This document shows, piece after piece, positions 1 to 7,404 of a DNA stretch of 64,000 bases (its first letter is position 1; each line of letters begins with the position of its first letter). The DNA comes from an uncultured Psychroflexus sp. (GTDB lineage: Bacteria; Bacteroidota; Bacteroidia; Flavobacteriales; Flavobacteriaceae). The notes under the pieces are model-generated. The model saw only the letters and a list, made by a program, of their open reading frames with translations, was not told where the DNA came from and ran no database searches. Position numbers and translations under genes: made by a program. The DNA lies in the NCBI GenBank assembly GCA_913062845.1, contig CAJXVZ010000009.1:1-64000 (forward strand), in the 5' to 3' direction.

Positions 1-222
1 ACCGTTGATACCATTGCCTTTATGAAAATGGATGAGCGCGTAATGAAGTATCTAAGAGACAAGGCAAAAATAAACAGAGATGAAAAACTGAAAGTCACTC
101 ACCAACAGGTCGCCTACGATATGCATACATCCAGAGTGGTAATATCAAGAATTTTAAAGAAACTAGAGTTAGATAATAAGATAAGACTACACAGAAATGC
201 CATCGAAGTGATTGACTTATGA
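1..222 (+). CDS. Crp/Fnr-family transcriptional regulator, C-terminal part (5' end outside window)
   Basis: The reading frame is open from the first base, so this is the tail of a longer gene. The visible 73 residues form a winged helix-turn-helix of the Crp/Fnr type: a helical lead-in, then a segment with VTHQQVAYDMHTSRVVISRI, which fits the recognition-helix region of that family. The cyclic-nucleotide-like sensor domain would lie upstream of the window. The stop overlaps the start of the next gene by four bases (ATGA), which suggests translational coupling. Family assignment is good. The ligand and targets cannot be told from this fragment. Confidence 0.8.
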   Translation, partial: TVDTIAFMKMDERVMKYLRDKAKINRDEKLKVTHQQVAYDMHTSRVVISRILKKLELDNKIRLHRNAIEVIDL

Positions 223-680
223 CGAAATTGAGATCAGCAGATTATTTTTTCACAGGTTTTCAGTTTTTGTTGTTTCTGAGTTATTTTTTAAATTATTATT
301 TATTCAAAGTAGGTCAATTATTACCGGATTTTATTTATGGCATACTTACAGCAATTGGGATAGCATTGTGTGTTCTGGCGATTTTTCGACTACAAAACAA
401 TTTATCTCCGTTTCCCAGACCAAAGTCAAAATCAAATTTGGTAAAAGACGGGGTTTTCAAATACATAAGACATCCTATCTATACGGGAATATTTATCAGC
501 TTCTTGAGCTATGGACTTTACCTGCATTCTTCATCAAAAATTGTAGTGAGCTTGCTGTTACTGGTATTGTTTTATTTCAAGTCGGTTTATGAAGAAAAGC
601 TATTGGAACAAAAATTTTCTGACTATTTGGCATATAAAAGGAAAACGGGACGGTTTTTTCCTAAGTTTATCCATTCGTGA
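219..680 (+). CDS. Isoprenylcysteine carboxyl methyltransferase-family membrane protein
   Basis: This 153-residue protein has three or four hydrophobic segments and the motif KYIRHPIYTG around residues 82-91, followed near the end by an acidic/basic stretch (YEEKLLEQKFSDYLAYKRKTGRF). This combination is characteristic of the ICMT/phospholipid methyltransferase-like fold, in which the RHP-Y motif and the C-terminal E-x(n)-Y-x-Y region bind S-adenosylmethionine at the membrane. The substrate in bacteria is usually unknown. It overlaps the upstream Crp/Fnr gene by four bases and is probably co-transcribed with it. Family is well supported; precise substrate is not. Confidence 0.75.
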   Translation: MTKLRSADYFFTGFQFLLFLSYFLNYYLFKVGQLLPDFIYGILTAIGIALCVLAIFRLQNNLSPFPRPKSKSNLVKDGVFKYIRHPIYTGIFISFLSYGLYLHSSSKIVVSLLLLVLFYFKSVYEEKLLEQKFSDYLAYKRKTGRFFPKFIHS

Positions 681-756
681 CAAAAAGAATTCGGGCACTT
701 TTGTTTTAATTTGAACAAAATGTTGATTTTTGCAAATTGCTATTTAAAAATAAATA

Positions 757-2634
757 ATGGAAAATAAAAAGCTGGACATAAATACTATAATTGGTTATGT
801 TTTAATCGTTGGCTTAACGCTTTGGATGGTTTTCAATTATCAAAGTAATCAACCTGTTGAAGAAGAAGTTCAAAAGGCCAGTACAGAGGAGGTACAAAAT
901 AATCAGGATAAATTTGATAATCAGGTAAATGAAAACAAATCTGCGCCCACAGCACAGGTTGAAGAGAATGATTCTATCCTGCAGGCCAGATCACAACAAC
1001 TCAAAGGGAGTTTTGAATTTGCAAACCTTAATGCCAAAGATGATATTACCACAATTGAAAATGAGCTGATTCAACTGAAAATATCAAACAAAGGTGGTCA
1101 GGTTGTTGAGGCCAAATTAAAAAGTCACGATACCTACAAAGGTGATCCTATATTTCTTGTGAAAGATGATAACCAGAAATTCAATATTCAGTTTCAGGAT
1201 AAATCAGGCAGATTAATCAATACAACCGATTACTATTTTAGCCCGGAATTAACAGAGACAGATGACGGTCAGCGGTTATCCATGAAATTGAACTTATCTG
1301 ATAATCAGTATCTGGAATTTGTTTATCAAATGAAAGCCAATGATTACATGCTGGATTTTGATGTTTATTCCACAGGTCTCAAGGAGGTTGTGAATGTTGC
1401 AGAGAAACCACAATTAAACTGGTTTTTAAAAGGTTACAGAAATGCCAAAAGCATATCTTATGAAAATCGTTATACAGAAATAGTTTTTCAGTATGATGGT
1501 GCCGAAGATGATTACACGGGACAGGGAGATGTCGCCGAAGAAGTAGAATCTAATGTGGATTGGGTCGCTTACAAACAACATTTCTTTACTTCTGTACTAC
1601 TTACAAATCAGCCTTTTGAAAATGCAAGAATGATTTCCAGAAACCTTGTACAGGACGAAGAAATAGACACTCTTTATACAAAATCATTTGAAACTCTGGC
1701 GCCGCTGAGCTATAAAAATGGAGAAATAGCTGAGTCTATGAACTTATATTATGGACCGGCAGATTACAAAGTTCTAAAGAGTTATGACAGAAACCTTAAA
1801 GAGATTGTACCAACCGGTTGGGGAATCTTTGGCTGGATAAATGAGAACATCTTTATACCGTTTTTTACTATTCTTAGCGGATTTTTACCAAGCTACGGTT
1901 TAGCAATTATTCTGATGACTATTGTCGTCAGAATTGTACTTTCTCCGGTCTTGTACAAATCCTACCTGTCACAGGCAAAGATGAAAGTCCTTAGGCCGGA
2001 AATAAATGAGATCAACGAAAAGCATAAGGATAATGCTATGAAACGCCAGCAGGAAACCATGGCATTGTATACTAAAACCGGTGTAAGTCCCATGAGTGGC
2101 TGTTTGCCGGCTTTACTGCAGATACCTGTATTTTATGCTTTATTCCAGTTCTTCCCAAGTGCATTTGAGTTAAGGCAGAAAAGCTTTCTTTGGGCGGAAG
2201 ACCTGTCATCTTACGACTCCATTGCAAGTTTACCTTTCAATATTCCATTTTACGGAGACCACGTCAGTTTATTCCCGATTTTAGCTTCGATTGCCATTTT
2301 CTTTTACATGACGATGACTACGGGGCAAAATATGCAGCCCACACAACCGGGAATGCCAAACATGAAAGTGATTATGTATATCTCTCCTGTAGTGATGTTG
2401 ATTTTCTTTAATAATTACGCCAGTGGACTCTCGTTGTACTATTTTATATCCAATCTTATTACTATAGGTATAATGTTGGTGATTAAAAATTATATTATAG
2501 ACGATAAAAAGATCTTAGCTAAGATCGAGGCCAATAAAAAGAAGCCCAAGAAAAAGGGCAAATTTGCAAGAAAGATGCAGGAGATGATGAAGCAGGCCGA
2601 AGAACAAAAGCGTTTAAGAAATAATAAGAAGTAA
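757..2634 (+). CDS. yidC: Membrane protein insertase YidC
   Basis: The protein has 625 residues, the size expected for Bacteroidota YidC. It begins with one membrane segment (about residues 10-28), followed by a large periplasmic beta domain (to about 350). The conserved C-terminal insertase core follows, with membrane helices around 360-400, 450-475, 505-525 and 540-570 and the region GVSPMSGCLPALLQIPVFYA. A very lysine-rich tail closes the protein and would contact ribosomes. YidC inserts and folds inner-membrane proteins alone or with SecYEG. A cluster of T-rich sequence about 30-60 bases upstream may hold the promoter, but no perfect TAnnTTTG was found. The nucleoid protein gene follows after 5 bases. 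Confidence 0.97.
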   Translation: MENKKLDINTIIGYVLIVGLTLWMVFNYQSNQPVEEEVQKASTEEVQNNQDKFDNQVNENKSAPTAQVEENDSILQARSQQLKGSFEFANLNAKDDITTIENELIQLKISNKGGQVVEAKLKSHDTYKGDPIFLVKDDNQKFNIQFQDKSGRLINTTDYYFSPELTETDDGQRLSMKLNLSDNQYLEFVYQMKANDYMLDFDVYSTGLKEVVNVAEKPQLNWFLKGYRNAKSISYENRYTEIVFQYDGAEDDYTGQGDVAEEVESNVDWVAYKQHFFTSVLLTNQPFENARMISRNLVQDEEIDTLYTKSFETLAPLSYKNGEIAESMNLYYGPADYKVLKSYDRNLKEIVPTGWGIFGWINENIFIPFFTILSGFLPSYGLAIILMTIVVRIVLSPVLYKSYLSQAKMKVLRPEINEINEKHKDNAMKRQQETMALYTKTGVSPMSGCLPALLQIPVFYALFQFFPSAFELRQKSFLWAEDLSSYDSIASLPFNIPFYGDHVSLFPILASIAIFFYMTMTTGQNMQPTQPGMPNMKVIMYISPVVMLIFFNNYASGLSLYYFISNLITIGIMLVIKNYIIDDKKILAKIEANKKKPKKKGKFARKMQEMMKQAEEQKRLRNNKK

Positions 2635-2639
2635 GTCCT

Positions 2640-3695
2640 ATGTTAAATCTTTTTTCTGCTCAGATTGAGAGTCTTTCTATCCACCGTGTTGGCAACAAAA
2701 GCCGTAATGAAAACTATTTTGTCTCCTCTGAGCCTTATATGGCCGATGATGAACTAAAATCTCTGCTTAAGGAGTATTTTTTAAAGCCTTTCAGAGAGAA
2801 AGAAGAAAGTTACTATCAGTTTAAACATGAAGCTGATCTGGAATTTCACGACTTGTATCAATGGATCAGAGAAGCATTTAATAATCCTTTAGAATTACAT
2901 GCCATATCAAAGGAAATCACAAAGTATCTCTTTGAACAGTCAAAACACCAGCATATCAAAAGCGGAGAAGTCTATGTTGTCCATTTTGAAAATATGTTGG
3001 TTGACAATGAGAAGGTAGATGCTATAGGCATTTTTAAAAGTGAGTTAAAACACGATTTTCTTCAGTTTGACGCCAATCAGAACAACCTTCAACCCAGATT
3101 AGAACAGGGTGTACATTTGAATAAGCTGGATAAAGGTGCTCTGATCTTCAACAAGGAAAAAGAAACAGGATATAAAGTGTTGTCTGTAGATTCCAATAAA
3201 TACGATACCAAATACTGGCTTGAAGATTTTCTCGGCATAGATTATTTTGCAGATGAAAACTTTTACACTAAAAAATACCTCAAGTTCTGTGAGAATTTTG
3301 CCAAGGACGTTGTGAGGCCTGCTGAAGACAAACAACAGGAGTTGATGTTTATGAACAAAGCTGTAAACCATTTTGCAAGCAACCAGGATTTTGAAGAAAC
3401 AAAATTTCTCAACGAAGTTTTAGACAATCCGGAACTACATCCGGAATTTGTGAATTACAAAACAGAGAAAGCGCCAAAGTTCAATATCGAAGATTTGTCC
3501 AGTTTCCCTATATCCAATACCGCCGTATCTACAGCCAGAAAAAAGATGAAGAACGTGATCAATCTTGATACAAATGTTCAGATCAAAATGGACTTTGTAA
3601 ATTCTGAAACCGCAGAAAAATTTATCGAAAAAGGATGGGACGAAGACCGACAGATGTATTATTACCTCGTGTATTTTAATAAGGAAGAAAAGTAA
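2640..3695 (+). CDS. Nucleoid-associated protein, NdpA/YejK family
   Basis: This 351-residue soluble protein resembles the 37-kDa nucleoid-associated protein family (NdpA/YejK). It begins with a segment (IESLSIHRVGNKSRNENYF) typical of these proteins, has the central SGEVYVVHFENMLVDNEKVDAIGIFKSE stretch spread over residues 101-130, and ends with a conserved region FINLDTNVQIKMDF-like near residues 305-318. Family members bind DNA, often associated with the nucleoid, but a biochemical role in Bacteroidota is not established. The gene starts 5 bases after yidC and probably shares its transcript. An insertion sequence begins 114 bases after its stop. Confidence 0.85.
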   Translation: MLNLFSAQIESLSIHRVGNKSRNENYFVSSEPYMADDELKSLLKEYFLKPFREKEESYYQFKHEADLEFHDLYQWIREAFNNPLELHAISKEITKYLFEQSKHQHIKSGEVYVVHFENMLVDNEKVDAIGIFKSELKHDFLQFDANQNNLQPRLEQGVHLNKLDKGALIFNKEKETGYKVLSVDSNKYDTKYWLEDFLGIDYFADENFYTKKYLKFCENFAKDVVRPAEDKQQELMFMNKAVNHFASNQDFEETKFLNEVLDNPELHPEFVNYKTEKAPKFNIEDLSSFPISNTAVSTARKKMKNVINLDTNVQIKMDFVNSETAEKFIEKGWDEDRQMYYYLVYFNKEEK

Positions 3696-3809
3696 TTTAA
3701 GGATTCAGTTTTATTGATTAAAGAGGTTTAAGATGTAAACAGTATTTGTTTTACATGAGCAATAAACCAGATGTCATCCTGAGTACTTGGTCTGATTCAG
3801 TATAAACTA

Positions 3810-3822
3810 GGCACTTTCAGAA
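3810..3822 (+). repeat. Left terminal inverted repeat of the insertion sequence
   Basis: The 13 bases GGCACTTTCAGAA match exactly, in inverted orientation, the 13 bases at 5448-5460. Bases further inward differ apart from scattered identities, so the repeat is short. It defines the left edge of the element. Confidence 0.8.
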
Positions 3823-3874
3823 TAACCCTAACTACTTGTGTATTAATTAGTTTTGTTGTATATTGTAATATAAT

Positions 3875-3914
3875 AAACCCCGAAATCAGCCAATATTGGC
3901 AAAAAACGGGGTTT
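3875..3914 (+). other. Hairpin in the transposase leader
   Basis: An outer 8-bp stem AAACCCCG/CGGGGTTT encloses an inner perfect palindrome GCCAATATTGGC. It sits between a possible -7 box (TAGTTTTG at 3848-3855) and the first ATG of the transposase frame at 3932. Stem-loops in this position in other insertion sequences keep read-through transcripts from expressing transposase; that role is inferred here. Confidence 0.6.
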
Positions 3915-4067
3915 TACTAATAAAATTTACGATGAAAGTACAAAGAATTTCTGACCTGCAAGGTCGTTTTTCTCTTTTTTCCCCTAAGTGAGGATTACGA
4001 CAATTTTTATTCACGATTTTTACAAAGTAATTTAGGTAAAATCCATCAAGCCATTCCTTGGGATGAT

Positions 4068-5291
4068 TTGGTTAATCAATTTCAATTGAAGGAAAAATCA
4101 AAAGGGCGAGATATGGTTTTTAGCCCTAAAGGTAGGCTGGCTCTGATGTTTCTTAAACATTACTCTTGTTGCTCTGATCAAAAACTTGTAGAACAACTCA
4201 ACGGTAATTTAGAATATCAGTTTTTCTGCGATATAGCTTTAGGGGATCAGCGTATAGAAAATTATAAGATTGTAAGTCAGATCCGTTGTGAGCTGGCCGA
4301 AGACCTTAATATAGATGCCACAGAAAAGTTGTTTTATCAGCATTGGTCAGAATACATATCCAACCCCAGTCAAGCTACAACAGATGCGACGTGCTATGAA
4401 AGTGAATTACGCTATCCTACCATACAAAAGCTATTATGGGAAGCCGTGCATTGGCTATACAGGCAACTTCGTATGACTTGCCAGGTACTAGGTAAAAAGA
4501 TGGTACGAAGCAGGTATTTAAAATGGAAGCGTCGTTACCGAAGTTACAGCAAAATGCGCCGTAAAACAGCTAAAAAGCGAGTAAGCTTAACAAGAGCTTT
4601 ACTCAAATTGCTAAAGAAATTTATAGACTTTGAAAGTGAATTACGAAAATCTCACGACATTACTTTTACAGTAAGATACTACAGAAGAGTAGCTACAATT
4701 AAGAAAATACACAAACAGCAAGAAAAATATTTTAAGACAGGTGAGAAGATTAAAAATCGTATTGTCAGTATATCCAAAGGCTACATAAGACCAATAGTGA
4801 GAGGTAAAGAAGTAAAGCCTGTTGAGTTCGGTGCTAAAGTAAATAAGATACAAATTGACGGTATTAATTTTATAGAACACATCAGCTTCGATGCTTTTAA
4901 TGAAGGGACAAGATTGCAGTCTACTGTCTACAAGACTCAAAGTCTAACAAAGAGAAAACTTAAAGTGTTAGGTGCTGATGCCATCTACGCCACAAACAAA
5001 AACAGAAAGTTCGTCACAAAACACAACATAAAAACAGATTTTAAAAGGAAGGGAAAACTGCCTAAAGGCTATAAGGATGAAAAAAAGCTGAAGGCACAAA
5101 TCACAAAGGAAAGAGCTTCAAGATTAGAGGGAAGTTTTGGCAAAGAAAAGGAACACTACCATCTAAAGAAAATCAAAGCAAAAACCAAGAAGACAGAAAT
5201 ACTATGGATTTTCTTTGGTATACATACAGCTAATGCTTTAGAAATAGGCAGACGAATGCAGCAGCAAAGCCTTCGAAAACGAGCAGCCTAA
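4068..5291 (+). CDS. IS transposase (DDE type), main open frame; 5' end out of frame
   Basis: The 407-residue frame begins here at a TTG, but the real start is probably the ATG at 3932. From that ATG, 19 codons run to a TGA at 3989, while the main frame is already open from 3936, so a net +1 shift in the T6C4 run (3975-3984) would join them. Conserved features are an N-terminal region with PKGRLALMFLKHY, then TTDATCYESELRYP (first catalytic Asp candidate), a long basic helical insert, GADAIYATNKNR (second Asp) and RLEGSFGKEKEHY (Glu), a DDE pattern of the IS5 superfamily. It is a real transposase. This copy is probably inactive unless the shift is tolerated. Confidence 0.75.
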   Translation: MVNQFQLKEKSKGRDMVFSPKGRLALMFLKHYSCCSDQKLVEQLNGNLEYQFFCDIALGDQRIENYKIVSQIRCELAEDLNIDATEKLFYQHWSEYISNPSQATTDATCYESELRYPTIQKLLWEAVHWLYRQLRMTCQVLGKKMVRSRYLKWKRRYRSYSKMRRKTAKKRVSLTRALLKLLKKFIDFESELRKSHDITFTVRYYRRVATIKKIHKQQEKYFKTGEKIKNRIVSISKGYIRPIVRGKEVKPVEFGAKVNKIQIDGINFIEHISFDAFNEGTRLQSTVYKTQSLTKRKLKVLGADAIYATNKNRKFVTKHNIKTDFKRKGKLPKGYKDEKKLKAQITKERASRLEGSFGKEKEHYHLKKIKAKTKKTEILWIFFGIHTANALEIGRRMQQQSLRKRAA

Positions 5292-5447
5292 TTTTTTTAA
5301 CTACTGTCACAGCATTAAGGGAACGTGTGTCTTGTAATCAAGGAAAATGACAAAACTTGAATTAAAAACACACGAAAACACATTCCTATGCAAAAAACTC
5401 AAAAAATCTCGGGATTCAATAATCGGCAAATCAAAAATCAACTCATT

Positions 5448-5460
5448 TTCTGAAAGTGCC
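5448..5460 (-). repeat. Right terminal inverted repeat of the insertion sequence
   Basis: TTCTGAAAGTGCC is the exact reverse complement of the left end at 3810-3822 and closes the element 9 bases from the GH97 stop codon. Confidence 0.8.
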
Positions 5461-5469
5461 GATATAATT

Positions 5470-7404
5470 TTATAATGTCTTGAACTTAGCGACGAAACCA
5501 TCATAAGCCCCAAGCTCGATGTTTTTTAATTGTCTACTGTTCACTTCATTCATCATAAAGTTGTGAGCAGCAGATTGGATCAAAACACCTTCTTTATTAC
5601 CCATAAAGCTTAAATCCAAATCTAAGCTTTTAGAAGCATTTTCTCCGTTTATCCCTACTACATGCCAGGTTTTTCCTTTTCGTCTCGCAAAGACTGCGTA
5701 TTTACCCGGATAACCGTCAATAAACCGCGTTTCATCCCAGTTGGTGGGAATATCTTTCAGATAGTCAATTACAAAATCTGGTTGCTTATACAGTCCTTCC
5801 GGTGTTTCGGCCATGTGTTGTATGCCTGATAAGAATAAAACCGGAAGTGCCAATTCAAATCCTTTTGTGGTTCTGCGTGTGATACCCGGAATGCTGTCTA
5901 AGACCATAGGTGTAAAGTCCATAGGATCATACAGGTTTCTGCTAAAAGGTAACATGGCAGAGTGATCGGGTTGACGATCGGCGTTTTCCTGCTCAAAAGT
6001 GATGAATTCCTGACCTTTTATGGCTTCAACCGTCATCAGGTTCGGATAAGTTCTGTGCCAGCCACGAGGTAATGTCGCCCCGTGAAAATTGACTAACAAT
6101 TTGTGTTTTGCAGCATCCCTTAAAATCTGATGATAGTATGCGATCACTGACTGACCATCTCCGCCAAAAAAATCAATTTTTACACCAGAAACGCCAATCT
6201 TGTTCAACTTATCAAACTCCTCTTTCCTGCTTTGTTTGGTTAAAAGCTTATCCTTTGGCGTGTATGGTGTGGTGTTCCAACTTCCGGCTGAATTATACCA
6301 AACTAAAATTTTTACATTTTTGGATTTAGCATATTCAACCAATTCCTGCATGCGTTCATAACCGATTTTTCTATCCCAGTCAGCATCTATTAAACAATAA
6401 GACCAATTCATGTCTGAGGCATAATCGATGAATTTTACCGAGGTTTCAAAGTTGGTGAAATCATCTTTCAACAGGACCCAACTCCAGGAGGCTAAGCCGC
6501 TTTTAATAAAAGCAGTATCCATGTCTATGGCTTCATCTGCCAAATCAGTTCCTAAAGTGCTTTCAGTCAGGGTTTTTAAATTTCCTATGCTTAGGATACG
6601 CCATGGCGTTTTCCAGGGACCTTTGGAATTAGGAAGAAGCTGAGCATTAGGGAGAACTTCTTCTTTCTGAGGAAATGTCACTTTTAGTGCTTTATCCTTT
6701 TCACTAAATTGTAAGCGTGTTCCACAATTGTTTTCATCCAAAGCGGTTTCAGTGATGGCAACCCACAATTCATTCGTATTAAACAAAGCAGGATAAACCC
6801 AACCTTCTCCGATGGGCGATGGCGTATCCACAGGGACCTCCATCACATAGTGTTCTTCATAAGAAGGATTGGTATGCTCCCATCCGGTTTTGGCTCTTGA
6901 CATAGGTTGAAGCCAGCTTTTTGTATTATCAACAAAGTTATAAGTGGTTTTCTCGTCAAGAATGGTGTGAATGCTTTCTGAGGTAGCCGGAAAAACATAC
7001 CTAAACCCGAGTCCGTCATCAGATAAATTGAAGATCATGTGCAAAGGAACGGCATTCTCATTCTCCAATTCAACCACATACTGTTGTGCCTGGTAAAGAA
7101 TATTTTTTTGTTTTCCGTGGAACATTTCGTAAGAGTCCTCAATATTTGTTGGACCTGAGAACTCTACGAAATTCATTTGTTTGTAAAATTGTTCATCATC
7201 TCGCTCGAGACCTAAATAGGATGTGTCAATGATCAGGTGGTTCTCATGAAAAACTTTATAAAAAGGTCTTTGAGTATCATCCAGAGCAAACTCGATTTTT
7301 ATGCTTTTATTTTGATTGTACATAAAAACCTTTTCGTTTTTATTCTGGTCACAGGATAAAAACAACAGGCTTATGAAAGCTATGAGAACAATTTTATTCC
7401 ACAT
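5470..7404 (-). CDS. Glycoside hydrolase family 97 lipoprotein
   Basis: This is a GH97 enzyme of about 644 residues. I chose the start MWNKIVLIAF because it gives a compact lipoprotein signal ending in FLSC; an ATG four codons upstream is possible. An N-terminal beta-sandwich (to about 270) precedes a TIM barrel. In the barrel, GVKIDFF puts an Asp near residue 411 and TVEAIKGQE a Glu near 460. In GH97 an Asp at that point marks the retaining, alpha-galactosidase-type subgroup, whereas SusB-like inverting alpha-glucosidases lack it; this is inference from family knowledge. It overlaps the GH2 gene by 11 bases and is last in the susC operon, so it likely acts on oligosaccharides in the periplasm. 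Confidence 0.88.
   Translation of the reverse strand: MWNKIVLIAFISLLFLSCDQNKNEKVFMYNQNKSIKIEFALDDTQRPFYKVFHENHLIIDTSYLGLERDDEQFYKQMNFVEFSGPTNIEDSYEMFHGKQKNILYQAQQYVVELENENAVPLHMIFNLSDDGLGFRYVFPATSESIHTILDEKTTYNFVDNTKSWLQPMSRAKTGWEHTNPSYEEHYVMEVPVDTPSPIGEGWVYPALFNTNELWVAITETALDENNCGTRLQFSEKDKALKVTFPQKEEVLPNAQLLPNSKGPWKTPWRILSIGNLKTLTESTLGTDLADEAIDMDTAFIKSGLASWSWVLLKDDFTNFETSVKFIDYASDMNWSYCLIDADWDRKIGYERMQELVEYAKSKNVKILVWYNSAGSWNTTPYTPKDKLLTKQSRKEEFDKLNKIGVSGVKIDFFGGDGQSVIAYYHQILRDAAKHKLLVNFHGATLPRGWHRTYPNLMTVEAIKGQEFITFEQENADRQPDHSAMLPFSRNLYDPMDFTPMVLDSIPGITRRTTKGFELALPVLFLSGIQHMAETPEGLYKQPDFVIDYLKDIPTNWDETRFIDGYPGKYAVFARRKGKTWHVVGINGENASKSLDLDLSFMGNKEGVLIQSAAHNFMMNEVNSRQLKNIELGAYDGFVAKFKTL

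Larger units (their letters stand above)
3810..5460 (+). mobile_element. Insertion sequence, IS5-superfamily-like DDE element, about 1.65 kb
   Basis: The element is delimited by matching terminal inverted repeats: GGCACTTTCAGAA at the left (3810-3822) and its reverse complement at the right (5448-5460). Inside lie a leader with a strong hairpin, one transposase gene and about 160 non-coding bases. No convincing target-site duplication was seen: the flanks read acta on the left and gata on the right. The right end lies only 9 bases past the stop of the GH97 gene, so the insertion sits in the 3' flank of the glycan operon, and the original terminator may be displaced. Family placement rests on the transposase and is tentative between IS1182/ISNCY-like and other IS5-superfamily groups. 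Confidence 0.85.

Noticed and set aside
3932-3991. Programmed frameshift in the IS transposase
   Set aside because: Well-known IS systems use -1 shifting at A-rich heptamers; here the required shift is +1 at T6C4, so a simple indel is more likely. Not excluded.
3806-5464. Target-site duplication of the insertion sequence
   Set aside because: The 3-9 bases on each side do not match, so I report none.
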